Shown piece by piece: positions 1-9,415 of a stretch of DNA of 64,000 nucleotides. The position numbers and the translations under genes are program-made. Each line of letters opens with the position of its first letter. Within the stretch, counting starts at the first letter, position 1. This DNA is from Deltaproteobacteria bacterium. GTDB lineage: Bacteria > Desulfobacterota > Desulfomonilia > UBA1062. The stretch lies in contig JAHDOV010000004.1 of the NCBI GenBank assembly GCA_018434685.1, positions 186,001-250,000 on the forward strand, in the 5' to 3' direction. The notes under the pieces are model-generated. The model saw only the letters and a list, made by a program, of their open reading frames with translations. It was not told where the DNA came from and did no database searches.

Positions 1-73
1 TACTGAGAAAACCTTCTGCATAGGGTTCTATCTGATAGTGCTGTAGGTATTGTCTGATTCGCGAGTAGGGCAT
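1..73 (-). CDS. Possible 5' end of an unknown protein, cut by window edge
   Basis: An ATG at 73 on the minus strand opens a frame of 24 codons with no stop before the window edge (begins MPYSRIRQYLQHYQ). It lies 35 bp downstream of the response regulator stop and in the same direction, so it could be the next gene of that operon. The only Shine-Dalgarno-like string (AGGAT) is almost against the ATG, which is too close. I do not recognise the peptide, and 24 codons can stay open by chance. Confidence 0.3.
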   Translation of the reverse strand, partial: MPYSRIRQYLQHYQIEPYAEGFLS

Positions 74-108
74 TATCCTACATGGGAGGGGCGGTTCAGT
101 GCCGGGCA

Positions 109-741
109 TCAATCCACAAGCTTGTTCTGCACTGCGTAGAGCACGATCTCCGCATTGTTTTTCATGTTCATCTTTTCCAGGATCCGGGATCGATAGGTGC
201 TCACGGTCTTGACGCTCAGGAACAGCTCGTCGGCAATTTCCTTGATGGTCTTTCCCGAGGCGATCATATGCATGACCTGATACTCGCGGTCCGAGAGCGC
301 CTCATGAACAGGGTGGTCTGCATCGCGATCCAGCTCGTAGGTAAGCCTTTCCGCAAGCGAGGAGCTGATGTACTTTCTGCCGGTGGATACCTTCCGTATG
401 GCAGAGATGAGTTCGTCGGGTGCGCTCGACTTGGTCAGATATCCCGATGCCCCGCCGCGCAGTACCCGGATGGCATAATGTTCCTCCGGATACATACTCA
501 GGATCAGGACCGGAAGCTTCGGTTTCTGGTGCTTGAGTTCCCGGAGCACCTCGAGACCGTCTCGGCCGGGCATCGAGATATCCAGAAGGACAACATCATA
601 CGTATTGCTCCACGCATATTTCAGCACTTCATGACCGTTTGTAGCCTCATCGACGACAATGATGTCCGTGGTTTCGGAAAGGATTTGCTTGAGTCCCTCA
701 CGGACGATGGGGTGGTCATCGGCAATAAGTACCCGTATCAT
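109..741 (-). CDS. NarL/FixJ-type two-component response regulator
   Basis: A 210-residue DNA-binding response regulator. The N-terminal receiver domain (about 1-120) has the acidic pair in VLIADDHP, the phosphoacceptor Asp in VVLLDISMPG and the conserved Lys in YLTKSSAP. The C-terminal LuxR/GerE helix-turn-helix (about 145-205) shows LSDREYQVM and the recognition segment LSVKTVSTYRSRI. Its ATG overlaps the stop of the upstream sensor kinase by 4 bp (ATGA), so the two are almost certainly co-translated partners. The kinase should phosphorylate the Asp and thereby promote dimerisation and DNA binding. The target genes are unknown. Confidence 0.95.
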   Translation of the reverse strand: MIRVLIADDHPIVREGLKQILSETTDIIVVDEATNGHEVLKYAWSNTYDVVLLDISMPGRDGLEVLRELKHQKPKLPVLILSMYPEEHYAIRVLRGGASGYLTKSSAPDELISAIRKVSTGRKYISSSLAERLTYELDRDADHPVHEALSDREYQVMHMIASGKTIKEIADELFLSVKTVSTYRSRILEKMNMKNNAEIVLYAVQNKLVD

Positions 742-3239
742 TGAGAACCTCCCTCATGTTCGAACGGTATAGAGACATCAACGGTCGTGCCCTTTCCCTT
801 TACCCCAAAAAACCGTACATCTCCACCACAAAAATAGGCCCGCTCCCTGATTCCCATGAGGCCGAATGATTTCGAATCTTCTATCTGTTTTTTTGTTATG
901 CCCTTGCCGTTGTCTTTGACGATCATCTTCAAGCTGCCATCCTCCAGGCGAAGAGATGTTTCAACTTTGGTTGCATCGGCATGCCGCGCAATATTGGTAA
1001 GGGTCTCCTGAAAAATCCGGAAGATCGTCGTGGCCACATCCTTTTCCAGCTGGATGTCTTCCGGATTCACCTGAACGAGACAGGTGATCCCGGTACGCTT
1101 CTGAAATTCCTCTGCCTGCCATTCGATTGCCGGTACCAGGCCGAGATGGTCGAGCAGTCCGGGCCGCAGGTCCATGGTAATGCGCTTGACCGACTGGATG
1201 GTCATATCTATGAACTTGAGCATGAGGCTTGCCTTGGTATGCAGCGGTTCGAGTTCCCTGGGCAGTTTTTTGGACAGGTAGGAGAGGTCCATCTTCAGCG
1301 CAGTGAGGACCTGTCCCAGCTCATCGTGGATCTCACGCGCCACGCGGGTTCTTTCTCCCTCCCGTACATCCTGTGCATGTTTATGGAGATTGCGAAGCTG
1401 CTCCCGCGAATGCATGAGGTCCTCCTCCGCCTTTTTCCGTTCGGTAATGTCCAGCAGCGAGGTCACGCTTTTCTTTGTTCCCGGGATGATGTTGGAGGTT
1501 GCAAAGACATCTTTCGTAACGCCGTCTTTGTCGATAAAGCGGTACTCATAGTTCCTCGGCGCAGCCAGAGGGTCCTTTCTCCTGAGGATATGATACTGCC
1601 TGATCCGTTCACGGTCTTCTTCGGTCGCGAAATCGTCCCAGTAGGTTCGACCACAGATTTCAGGCACCGGGTATCCCGACAATTTCTCGAATTGTGAGTT
1701 GGCAAGGGAGAGCCTTCCGTCTTCTTCGATGATCGCCATGGCGGTTCCGGTATTTTCGAAGATCGTTCGATAGCGCTGCTCGCTTTCCTTGAGCGATTCT
1801 TCCGCCTCTTTACGGCTCGTGATATTCCGGGTAATCCCGACAAACCCATCCGGCCGTCCCTTTTCGTCCAGCACGAAGCTCGCGGTCACCTCTGTCCATA
1901 TTATGGAGCCGTCTTTGCAGAGCTGCTCCAGTTCCACGGTGACGGAACTGTTGGGGTTGATGGGCATGCCGCTTTTTTGCAGGGAGATGTATTTCCCGGC
2001 AAGCTCCATGAGCCTTTCATACGACTCGGGGGTAAAGATCTTGTCCAGGGGCAGGGCCATGGCTTCCTCCACCGTGTAGCCCCTGAAACGGATAATGGAA
2101 GGGCTGATGTAGGTATACCGAAGATCCTTGTCCAGGACCCAGATGACGTCCTGTATGTTTTCTGCCAGCAGCCGGTACCTCTCGTCGCTTTTCCTGAGGT
2201 TCTCCTCTGCCAGCTTGCTCTTGGTGATATCGTAGATCATGCCCTGTATCTCCACAGGGTTTCCTGTCTCATCACAGAGATTCCGGATATATTCATGGAT
2301 CCAGCGGATCTGTTTATCCTTGCGGATGATGCGGTATATCCACTCCTTTGCATAATACGGAGTCGATTGAACCGCCCTGAATCTCTCGAGCTGGGTCTTG
2401 AGATCTTCCGGGTGGATAATCCGGTTCCACGTAGGCTTCCCGGCGAGAAAATCCTGCTCAGAATAACCGGTAATCTCCTCTACCAGGCCATAGAGAAAAA
2501 TCGGGGTATTGTCCATGTCGGCACGGAAGGCAATACCCTGGAGGTTTTCAACGAATGAGCGGTAGCGCTCCTCGCTTTTCCGCAGTGCGGTCTCTACTTT
2601 TTTTCGTTCGGTAATATCGATCCCGGCCCCATAGATGAAGTCGAGCTCGCCGCCTTGCGTAAAGACGGCCCTGCCTTCCCACTGGACGAGGATCTCGGTG
2701 CCGTCCTTTGCTGTGACGTGGTTTTCGCTCTTCGTGGATGTGCGGTTCTCAATGAGGCTTTTGAATATCCTTGAGACGGTCGCCTGTTCGCGCCGGGGAA
2801 TATATTCGGTGATATAATCCTTTCCGTCAACCTCATCCGGGGTATAGCCGAGTGTTTTCAACATGGACTCGTTCATCATGATGGTCTTCCCCTCGGGGTT
2901 TATTGCCGTGAAAAAAGAGGGAGATTCCTTGATGAGAACATCGGAGAGGATCTTTTCTTTCGAGTAGCGGGTTCTAGAGGTGCCGGCACGTTTCATATAC
3001 GCGAAAAGTGCCGGCCCGACGATGAGTGCAAGAAATGAAACCAAAGCCGTTTCCATAATCGCTTCGGGAACGTTGATCGGGGTTTCCAGGGTGCCGAAAA
3101 GGGTGTGGGGGAGATCGAAAATCTCATTGAACCAGATGATGATAACCAGGGATATAAAGGAAAATGACACCAGTAACCAGACCTTGAGGGTGGTTGACCC
3201 GTTTCTGGACTCTTCGGGCAAGGAATTAAAGACATTCAA
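738..3239 (-). CDS. Membrane-anchored multi-PAS sensor histidine kinase (NarX/DegS type)
   Basis: An 833-residue kinase. Two hydrophobic segments near the N-terminus (about 20-42 and 63-85) anchor it in the membrane. Four PAS/PAC modules follow, recognisable by repeated D-I-T-E/S-R-K ends such as GAGIDITERKK and GITRNITSRK. The HisKA_3 dimerisation helix carries the phospho-His in REIHDELGQ. The C-terminal HATPase has the N-box TLTNIARHA and G-boxes VKDNGKGI and GLMGIRERA. The kinase class matches the LuxR-type regulator it overlaps. The start is a TTG with GGAGG ten bases upstream; no in-frame ATG lies close by. The stacked PAS domains suggest cytoplasmic ligand or redox sensing, but the signal cannot be inferred. 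Confidence 0.93.
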   Translation of the reverse strand: MNVFNSLPEESRNGSTTLKVWLLVSFSFISLVIIIWFNEIFDLPHTLFGTLETPINVPEAIMETALVSFLALIVGPALFAYMKRAGTSRTRYSKEKILSDVLIKESPSFFTAINPEGKTIMMNESMLKTLGYTPDEVDGKDYITEYIPRREQATVSRIFKSLIENRTSTKSENHVTAKDGTEILVQWEGRAVFTQGGELDFIYGAGIDITERKKVETALRKSEERYRSFVENLQGIAFRADMDNTPIFLYGLVEEITGYSEQDFLAGKPTWNRIIHPEDLKTQLERFRAVQSTPYYAKEWIYRIIRKDKQIRWIHEYIRNLCDETGNPVEIQGMIYDITKSKLAEENLRKSDERYRLLAENIQDVIWVLDKDLRYTYISPSIIRFRGYTVEEAMALPLDKIFTPESYERLMELAGKYISLQKSGMPINPNSSVTVELEQLCKDGSIIWTEVTASFVLDEKGRPDGFVGITRNITSRKEAEESLKESEQRYRTIFENTGTAMAIIEEDGRLSLANSQFEKLSGYPVPEICGRTYWDDFATEEDRERIRQYHILRRKDPLAAPRNYEYRFIDKDGVTKDVFATSNIIPGTKKSVTSLLDITERKKAEEDLMHSREQLRNLHKHAQDVREGERTRVAREIHDELGQVLTALKMDLSYLSKKLPRELEPLHTKASLMLKFIDMTIQSVKRITMDLRPGLLDHLGLVPAIEWQAEEFQKRTGITCLVQVNPEDIQLEKDVATTIFRIFQETLTNIARHADATKVETSLRLEDGSLKMIVKDNGKGITKKQIEDSKSFGLMGIRERAYFCGGDVRFFGVKGKGTTVDVSIPFEHEGGSQ

Positions 3240-3313
3240 GATAACCGGTCCTCCAACGCTTCATCAACAATGATAATCCTCACCTCAATTCATGGATAAC
3301 GATGTTCCGACAC

Positions 3314-3342
3314 ATGCGCCATTATAATAGCAAATGGCGCAT
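3314..3342. promoter_or_regulatory. 10-bp perfect inverted repeat upstream of the sensor kinase
   Basis: ATGCGCCATT (3314-3323) and AATGGCGCAT (3333-3342) are exact reverse complements separated by 9 bases. The spacer holds TATAAT on plus and TATTAT on minus, the latter a plausible -10 for the kinase operon, whose TTG start is 75 bp downstream. No T-run follows on the minus strand, so a simple terminator for the preceding gene is less likely than an operator. Confidence 0.4.
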
Positions 3343-3404
3343 ATGTAAATAACGCCCGATCAATTTTTCAACCCCGGGGCACCAGGCAGGCTGATGCGCG
3401 CGCT

Positions 3405-5753
3405 CTACTCCTGAAAGATCGTCTCCACCTTGGTGATATCCTGTGATGAGATCTCCTGGTCAGCGAACGACTCCAGGATTGTCAGGGGGGATATGGTTCT
3501 CCCGTCGATGAAGCGGATCGTGAGCGACCTCTCGTCGTATGCGGCGAGAAAATCCCCTATGTTCAATTTCTTATCTCCCTTTGTGATACTGGAATCCTCT
3601 TCAAGCGAGAGGCGAAAAGGCTTTGACGACCGATACACGTACGCGGAAACCTTTTTCAATTTTCCCTGAATGCACGAAAAGGCCCGCGAGCCTCTTGGCA
3701 GATGCCGGTTCAGTACCGAGACGATCTCTTCAGGGGATGTTTCTCCCCGGAGCTCGAACTGAAAAAATTCACTCAGCGAGGTTATCCCGAAAGAGGAGGG
3801 CGGGGTCATGCTCATCTTCATCACCGGGCTGAACCCCTCCGAGTATGCCGCTTTCATGCCCGAGCGACGCACGGCCCGTTTCAGCGATTCCAGAAAGTCC
3901 TGGGGAGAGATGAAACGAAGGTAGTCCTCCTTGGTGATTCCTACCACATGCGGGGTGCCTGTCGATTTTCCGGGCTCCTCGAAGAGGAAGATGGGCTCGG
4001 GTTCATGGTGCAGGATATTGGCTATCCCCTTTTCACAGACCCCGCATCCTGCGCATTGATTCTCCCGGCAGTCCGGTGTCTGCTGCTCTTCATAGGCCCG
4101 GGAGCGTTCCTCGAGGAGGAATGCCTTGTCGAGTCTCATGTCGATAAAGTCCCAAGGGAGGTCCTGGTCCAGGGGTTTCGGTCCAAGGTAGGTGCGGGGA
4201 TCGATACCGGCCTCCTCGAAGGCCTCGAGCCAGGCATGTTCATTGAAGGTATCCCCCCACCCGTCAAGGTACGCCCCGGAGGCCTCGGCAAGCTCTATCA
4301 CCCGCGCGAGGTCCTGGTCGCCCCTGGAAAAGACGCCTTCCAGCATGGTCAGGCGGGGTTCCTGCCATTTCAGGGAGATGTTTTTGTGCCGCAGGTTGGT
4401 CTGGAGATGGCGCACGTATTCCTCATGCCGTTTCAGAGGAATCTGCTCCTCCCACTGAAAGGGCGTGAAAGGCTTGGGGATGAATCCGGAGATACTGATG
4501 TTGAGTCTGCCCCGGAAGCGTCCTGCCAGGGATCTGGACAGGGAGCAGATCGCCTCGATATCGGCCTGTTCCTCGGTGGGAAGCCCCACCATGAAGTATA
4601 ATTTGAGGGTTCTCCAGCCCAGGTCCTTTATGATGCCGATACTCCTGAAGAGGTCTTCTTCCGTGTTCCCCTTGTTGATAACCCTCCTGAGCCGTTCGGT
4701 TGCAGCCTCCGGTGCCATGGTGAACCCGGCCTTTTTCACCGAGGCGATGAGGTCGGCCACCCGCCTCGTTATGCCCTCGACCCGCAGGGACGGGACGTTC
4801 ACCGAGACCTCGCGTGACGGGCAGTACAGGGTTTCCATGAGGGTGTTGATATAACTCAGATCGGTCACCGACAGGGCCAGCATGGCGATGATGTCATACC
4901 CGGTGGAATCGAGTTCCTGGCGGTAGGCCTTCATGACCTCGGGGTATGCCCTCTCCCGGTAGGGGCGGTAGATCATGCCTGCCTGGCAGAATCTGCACCC
5001 CCTGGTACATCCCCGGGCAACCTCCACGGCGATGCGGTCGTGTACGATGGATATGTGCGGCAGAATCGGCGCAGAAGGGAAGGGGTACCGGTCAAGATCG
5101 GCGAGGATGCGTCTGCGGGGACGGGCGGTAACGCCGGGCCGGAACACCCCCTCGAGCTGCGACATGGCCAGCAGGCGCTCGTCGCGGTCACGGGTCTGCT
5201 TGCAGATCAGGGCCATTTCCCGGATAACCTCTTCACCGTCACCGATAACCACGAGGTCGAAGAAGGCGCAAAACGGCGCAGGATTGACCGCGCTCGTTCC
5301 CCCTGCCACAACGATGGGGTGTGTGGTGGTGCGGTCGCGGGCATACAGGGGGATCCCGGAGAGCTTGAGCATCCGAGCCACCGTGGTGAAGGAGAGCTCG
5401 TAGAGGAGAGAAAACCCCACGACGTCGAAGGTGTTCAGAGGTCGTTTCTCCTCGAGACTGTACAGGGGGATCTTCTTGTGTGCGAGAGTCTGCGCCATGT
5501 CGTGCCACGGCGCGAAGACCCGCTGTGCCCATACCCCGGGGATGGAATTGAGGAGTGCATAGAGGATCTTGATTCCTGCATGGGACATCCCGATTTCGTA
5601 GACATCAGGGTATGCCAGGGCAAAGCGCACCTCGACCTCCGCATCCGGTTTGATCACCTCGTTGATCTCGCCGCCGATGTATCTGCACGGCCTGGCAATA
5701 CTCTGGAGAATCCTGGAATCGAACAAGTCTTCCGGCAGGTAGTTAGGCATCAT
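3405..5753 (-). CDS. Radical SAM protein of the TIGR03960 type fused to a DUF2344 (TIGR03936) domain
   Basis: A 782-residue protein. Residues about 1-190 resemble the B12-binding-like N-terminal region of TIGR03960 proteins (PDVYEIGMSHAGIKILY). The radical SAM core begins near residue 245 with CTRGCRFCQAGMIYRP, a CX3CX2C cluster motif. A Cys-rich linker (CRENQCAGCGVCEKG, near 568) could hold another cluster. The C-terminal ~200 residues (from VVGITKEDYLRFISPQDFL) match DUF2344, which in many genomes is a separate gene. This family often lies next to ribonuclease G and is suspected of a role in RNA or ribosome modification, but its reaction is unknown. An AAGAAGAG string precedes the ATG. Confidence 0.9.
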   Translation of the reverse strand: MMPNYLPEDLFDSRILQSIARPCRYIGGEINEVIKPDAEVEVRFALAYPDVYEIGMSHAGIKILYALLNSIPGVWAQRVFAPWHDMAQTLAHKKIPLYSLEEKRPLNTFDVVGFSLLYELSFTTVARMLKLSGIPLYARDRTTTHPIVVAGGTSAVNPAPFCAFFDLVVIGDGEEVIREMALICKQTRDRDERLLAMSQLEGVFRPGVTARPRRRILADLDRYPFPSAPILPHISIVHDRIAVEVARGCTRGCRFCQAGMIYRPYRERAYPEVMKAYRQELDSTGYDIIAMLALSVTDLSYINTLMETLYCPSREVSVNVPSLRVEGITRRVADLIASVKKAGFTMAPEAATERLRRVINKGNTEEDLFRSIGIIKDLGWRTLKLYFMVGLPTEEQADIEAICSLSRSLAGRFRGRLNISISGFIPKPFTPFQWEEQIPLKRHEEYVRHLQTNLRHKNISLKWQEPRLTMLEGVFSRGDQDLARVIELAEASGAYLDGWGDTFNEHAWLEAFEEAGIDPRTYLGPKPLDQDLPWDFIDMRLDKAFLLEERSRAYEEQQTPDCRENQCAGCGVCEKGIANILHHEPEPIFLFEEPGKSTGTPHVVGITKEDYLRFISPQDFLESLKRAVRRSGMKAAYSEGFSPVMKMSMTPPSSFGITSLSEFFQFELRGETSPEEIVSVLNRHLPRGSRAFSCIQGKLKKVSAYVYRSSKPFRLSLEEDSSITKGDKKLNIGDFLAAYDERSLTIRFIDGRTISPLTILESFADQEISSQDITKVETIFQE

Positions 5754-5884
5754 CTCTTCTTATCGTTGTTTATTAGGCACCACCGTCATGATTCCGGATC
5801 GAGCAGAACCGATTTTCCCTCACCCGGACGGTCCCTTTCCCGGGACGCCAGAACAGAACGGACAGCCTTTCTTCCTAGGCTAAC

Positions 5885-5894
5885 CTCATATGAG
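5885..5894. promoter_or_regulatory. Palindrome CTCATATGAG in a divergent intergenic region
   Basis: A perfect 10-bp palindrome in the 225-bp AT-rich gap between the radical SAM gene (minus) and the HTH membrane protein gene (plus). The gap must hold both promoters. A CATAAT at about 5922 could be the -10 for the rightward operon, but no good -35 is visible. Confidence 0.25.
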
Positions 5895-5978
5895 CGCAAT
5901 AGTCAATTATATGATGGCAGGGTCATAATCCTTGCCACATATGAATAGTCATGTTAATTGGACTGCAAAGGAGAGGCT

Positions 5979-6452
5979 ATGTCCGAAGAAAAACTCACGT
6001 TGGGGCAGTATTTCCGCCAGGAGCGGGAAAATAAAGGCATTGATCTGAAAGAAATCGAGGAAATAACGAAGATATCTGCTCAAACCTTGAGGTTTCTGGA
6101 AGAAGATCAGATAGATATGCTCCCGCCACGGGCCTTTCTACGGGGGTTTCTCCAGGTTATCAGCAAAGAATTTGATTTTGATGAAGAAGAACTCGTGAAA
6201 TACCTGGACGAAACGCTTGCTTCACACGGCAAGCAGGAGGAGCAGCCCCGCAGATTCATTCCTCAGGATAAGACCTCCCTGACGGGGATGGTCATCGTCT
6301 TCGTCATAATTTTTGTTGCTCTCATCATCTTCGGTTTCGTCATGAAGAAGTGTTCGGCATCGGATGCCCCCCAGTCGTCTGTGGATGCGTATGCCCTGAG
6401 CACCTGCGATGAAACGCCTGTGGCATGGATGTTCGATAAGTATCCGGGTTAG
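5979..6452 (+). CDS. RodZ-like helix-turn-helix protein with one membrane segment
   Basis: A 157-residue protein. The N-terminal HTH_25 domain (about 5-75; LGQYFRQERENKG, ITKISAQTLRFLEE, LPPRAFLRGFLQVISK) is that of RodZ-type proteins. One transmembrane helix follows at about 105-127, then a short tail of ~30 residues. RodZ links the MreB cytoskeleton to the envelope. This version lacks the periplasmic DUF4115 beta domain, so it is a short relative and its role in cell shape is not assured. The ATG at 5979 is chosen over an upstream in-frame TTG because AAAGGAGAG sits 3-11 bases before it. It heads the housekeeping operon, 32 bp before mgtE. Confidence 0.8.
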   Translation: MSEEKLTLGQYFRQERENKGIDLKEIEEITKISAQTLRFLEEDQIDMLPPRAFLRGFLQVISKEFDFDEEELVKYLDETLASHGKQEEQPRRFIPQDKTSLTGMVIVFVIIFVALIIFGFVMKKCSASDAPQSSVDAYALSTCDETPVAWMFDKYPG

Positions 6453-6484
6453 CACCGAGATCCTGCCGGATTAAGGGGTGTAGT

Positions 6485-7825
6485 ATGCCTGTCAAGTCTT
6501 CAGATGTAAAATTACTGCAGGAATATATTGAGAAGGGGTGGGAGTTCCATATCATCGATATGCTCCACGATCTCAAACCTGTTGAAATCGCAGAACTTCT
6601 GGAGGCCCTCGACGAAGAATCCAGGGGAAAGTTCTTCTTACTTCTCGATGTAGACACTGCATCTGAAGTCATCTCCGAACTCTCTTCCGAGATCAGGGAA
6701 GACGTACTCGACGATATATCCGATACGGATCTTGCGCGGATTGTCGAGGATATGGACTCGGATGACGCCGCGGACCTCGTGGGAGATCTGCATGCGGAGC
6801 GTGCGGAACGGGTCCTTGCAGCCATGAGCCCCAAGGAGTCCTCGGATATCAAGACACTGCTCAAATATCCCGAGGACACGGCCGGCGGCATCATGCAGCG
6901 GGAGCTCATATCGGCATCTCCCGGTGCAACGGTTGACGAGGTTATCGCACAGATCCGGGAGCGCTACGCCGAGATCGACAATATCCACATGGTATACGTC
7001 GTGGACAACAAGGGTGTCCTGGTGGGCACGGTTCCGCTGGTGCGCCTTGTCCTGACAAAGACCGAGACCACCATTTCCCAGATCATGACCGTGGAGCCCA
7101 TGACAGTACCGGTGGCCATGGACCAGGAAGATGTCGCGAAGCTCTTCAGAAAGTACGACTCTATGGTCATGCCCGTTGTCGACGATGATGGCGTGCTCCT
7201 CGGGCGGATCACGGTGGATGACATCGTAGATATCATCGACGAGGAGGCGACCGAAGACATGTTCATGTTTGCCGGTGCGGAAGAGGATATTCTCACCGCG
7301 TCCATCATGAAGAATGTCACCTCCAGGATCCCATGGCTCTTGGTGTGCTGGCTGGGGGGGGTCCTCACCACGTTCCTGATCAAGGGGTTTGAATCGACCC
7401 TGAGCCACCTACTGGGCATCGCTGCGTTCATGCCCATCATCCTGGGGATGGGCGGCAATGTGGCATCGCAGTCCGTTGCCCTGATCGTCAGGGGCATTGC
7501 CACGGGAATCTCCAGTGCGTTGAACTTCAAGGAGATTGTCCGCAAACAGATCGGTGTAGGCATCCTGCTCGGCGCCCTGTACGGCATCATGCTCGGGGGC
7601 GTGGCATTCGTTGTCTATCCGGAAGACCCGCGGATGAGCATCGTGGTCGGCCTGGCAATACTGAACTCCATGGCCCTGGCAGCGTTTCTGGGAACGGCAC
7701 TGCCAATATTCTTCTATAAAGTGGGGAAAGACCCGGCCGTGGCATCAGGACCTTTCGTCACTACGGCGATGGATCTCATTGGAGTCGCATCGTATCTCGG
7801 CATCGCGGTAGTATTGATGTTATAG
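6485..7825 (+). CDS. mgtE: MgtE-type magnesium transporter
   Basis: A 446-residue protein, the normal length for MgtE. The N-terminal acidic superhelical domain (about 1-130; DMDSDDAADLVGDLHAERAE) is followed by two CBS domains (about 135-255) and a C-terminal pore region with five hydrophobic helices (about 285-446). The pore motif lies around GMGGNVASQSVALIVRG. In characterised MgtE proteins the cytosolic domains bind Mg2+ and close the channel when Mg2+ is plentiful, so it is a regulated Mg2+ uptake channel. AAGGGG precedes the ATG. recO follows after 7 bp. Confidence 0.95.
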   Translation: MPVKSSDVKLLQEYIEKGWEFHIIDMLHDLKPVEIAELLEALDEESRGKFFLLLDVDTASEVISELSSEIREDVLDDISDTDLARIVEDMDSDDAADLVGDLHAERAERVLAAMSPKESSDIKTLLKYPEDTAGGIMQRELISASPGATVDEVIAQIRERYAEIDNIHMVYVVDNKGVLVGTVPLVRLVLTKTETTISQIMTVEPMTVPVAMDQEDVAKLFRKYDSMVMPVVDDDGVLLGRITVDDIVDIIDEEATEDMFMFAGAEEDILTASIMKNVTSRIPWLLVCWLGGVLTTFLIKGFESTLSHLLGIAAFMPIILGMGGNVASQSVALIVRGIATGISSALNFKEIVRKQIGVGILLGALYGIMLGGVAFVVYPEDPRMSIVVGLAILNSMALAAFLGTALPIFFYKVGKDPAVASGPFVTTAMDLIGVASYLGIAVVLML

Positions 7826-7832
7826 AAACCCC

Positions 7833-8540
7833 ATGACGCGGTTCACAACAGAGGCCATCATTCTGTACTGCATCGACTTTCTCGAATCCGACAAGATCGT
7901 GTGTGCGCTCACGAAAGACCAGGGGGTGATCCATGCCATTGCCCGCGGCGCAAAGAGGAGCAAAAAACGCTTCCCCGGTACCCTGGAGCTGTTCTGCGAG
8001 GTGACCCTCGATATGTTCTCCCGCAGGGGGGGAGACCTGCTCCGGATCGAATCCGCCTCGCTCATAACGGCAAACCTCCCCATACGGGAGGATCTGGAAC
8101 TCCTCGCCCACGCGAGCGTCCTGATCGAACTGGTGAAGGAGCACCTCGGAGAGCTGGATCCGAACCCTGCCACCTACGAGTCCCTGCGCCAGGCGCTGTC
8201 CGCCATGGAGCCGGGCGTTCAGTGGTTTTCCATCTGGTGCGTCTCCATGGTGAACATCCTGGCCTGCCTGGGCTACGGCATCGACCTCAAGGGGCTCCGC
8301 GGCAGCGCGCAGAGGCGGACGATCTATCCCGCGGCCGAGCAGCTCTCGAAAGAGGCCTACACGTTCATGACCAGGGGGGCGCTCCTCGACAGCTCCATAC
8401 TGAAAAAACTCTCGATCGGCCGGGAAGCAAGGAGGGAAATAACCGAGTTCCTCCTCACGGTAGGCAACCGCATCTCCGAGAAGAAGCTGAAGTCTGCTAC
8501 GTTTTTGGCAAAGCTGCTTGACCTGAATATAATCCAATGA
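7833..8540 (+). CDS. recO: DNA repair protein RecO
   Basis: A 235-residue protein with the RecO plan: N-terminal OB fold (about 1-80; [34 protein letters not shown]) and a helical C-terminal domain. RecO works with RecR to load RecA on SSB-coated single-stranded DNA in the RecF pathway. The usual C-terminal zinc-binding cysteines of RecO are absent, as in many proteobacterial versions. No strong ribosome site is visible; translation may be coupled to mgtE. Its stop overlaps the glyQ start by 4 bp. Confidence 0.92.
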   Translation: MTRFTTEAIILYCIDFLESDKIVCALTKDQGVIHAIARGAKRSKKRFPGTLELFCEVTLDMFSRRGGDLLRIESASLITANLPIREDLELLAHASVLIELVKEHLGELDPNPATYESLRQALSAMEPGVQWFSIWCVSMVNILACLGYGIDLKGLRGSAQRRTIYPAAEQLSKEAYTFMTRGALLDSSILKKLSIGREARREITEFLLTVGNRISEKKLKSATFLAKLLDLNIIQ

Positions 8541-9415
8541 TAGATGTCACAGGCATGGATTTCCAAGAATTGATAATGAATCTACAGGAATTTTGGTCAC
8601 GATATGGATGCCTGATCGTCCAACCGTATGATCTGGAGGTTGGAGCAGGGACGTTCAACCCGGCGACGTTCTTGCGCTCGCTCGGCCCCGATCCCTGGAA
8701 CGCCGCCTATGTCGAGCCATCGAGAAGGCCCACCGACGGGCGCTACGGAGAAAATCCGAACCGGCTCCAGCACTACTACCAGTACCAGGTGATCCTCAAG
8801 CCCTCGCCGATAGATGTGCAGGAGATTTATCTCGAGAGCCTCAAGCAGCTCGGCATCGATCCCCTGGAGCACGACATCCGCTTCGTGGAGGATGACTGGG
8901 AATCCCCGACGCTCGGCGCCTGGGGGCTCGGCTGGGAGGTCTGGCTCGATGGCATGGAGATCACCCAGTTCACCTATTTCCAGCAGGTAGGCGGCTACGA
9001 TCTCGATCCGGTCTGTACCGAGATCACCTACGGGCTCGAGAGAATCGCCATGTTCCTCCAGGATGTCAGCTCGGTGTACGATATCCGCTGGAAGGGAAAC
9101 ACCACGTACCGGGATGTTCACCATTCCGGCGAGGTGCAGTGGTCCACGTATAATTTCGAACATGCCCATGTCCCCACGCTGCTCAAGCTCTTTTCCCTCT
9201 ACGAGGAAGAGGCCAGGCGGGTGGCCGAGCAGAGGTTGTGCCTCCCGGTATATGACATGTGCCTGAAGTGCTCCCATATCTTCAATCTCCTTGATGCTCG
9301 AAACGCCATCAGCACGACAGAGCGCCAGTCATACATCGCCCGGGTGAGAGATATGGCAAGGACGGCAGCAACACTCTACATGGACAATATTCAAGCAGCT
9401 CGCGAGGAGAAGTAA
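8537..9415 (+). CDS. glyQ: Glycyl-tRNA synthetase alpha subunit
   Basis: A 292-residue class II synthetase subunit that binds ATP and glycine. Diagnostic strings: [32 protein letters not shown] region (residues ~12-43), [16 protein letters not shown], and LGLGWEVW-type segment [20 protein letters not shown] region (near 135). The start overlaps recO by 4 bp (ATGA). An in-frame ATG at 8555 gives a start more like that of known GlyQ proteins (MDFQEL), and neither has a clear ribosome site. The stop overlaps the glyS ATG by one base, as expected for subunits made in equal amounts. Confidence 0.97.
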   Translation: MIDVTGMDFQELIMNLQEFWSRYGCLIVQPYDLEVGAGTFNPATFLRSLGPDPWNAAYVEPSRRPTDGRYGENPNRLQHYYQYQVILKPSPIDVQEIYLESLKQLGIDPLEHDIRFVEDDWESPTLGAWGLGWEVWLDGMEITQFTYFQQVGGYDLDPVCTEITYGLERIAMFLQDVSSVYDIRWKGNTTYRDVHHSGEVQWSTYNFEHAHVPTLLKLFSLYEEEARRVAEQRLCLPVYDMCLKCSHIFNLLDARNAISTTERQSYIARVRDMARTAATLYMDNIQAAREEK

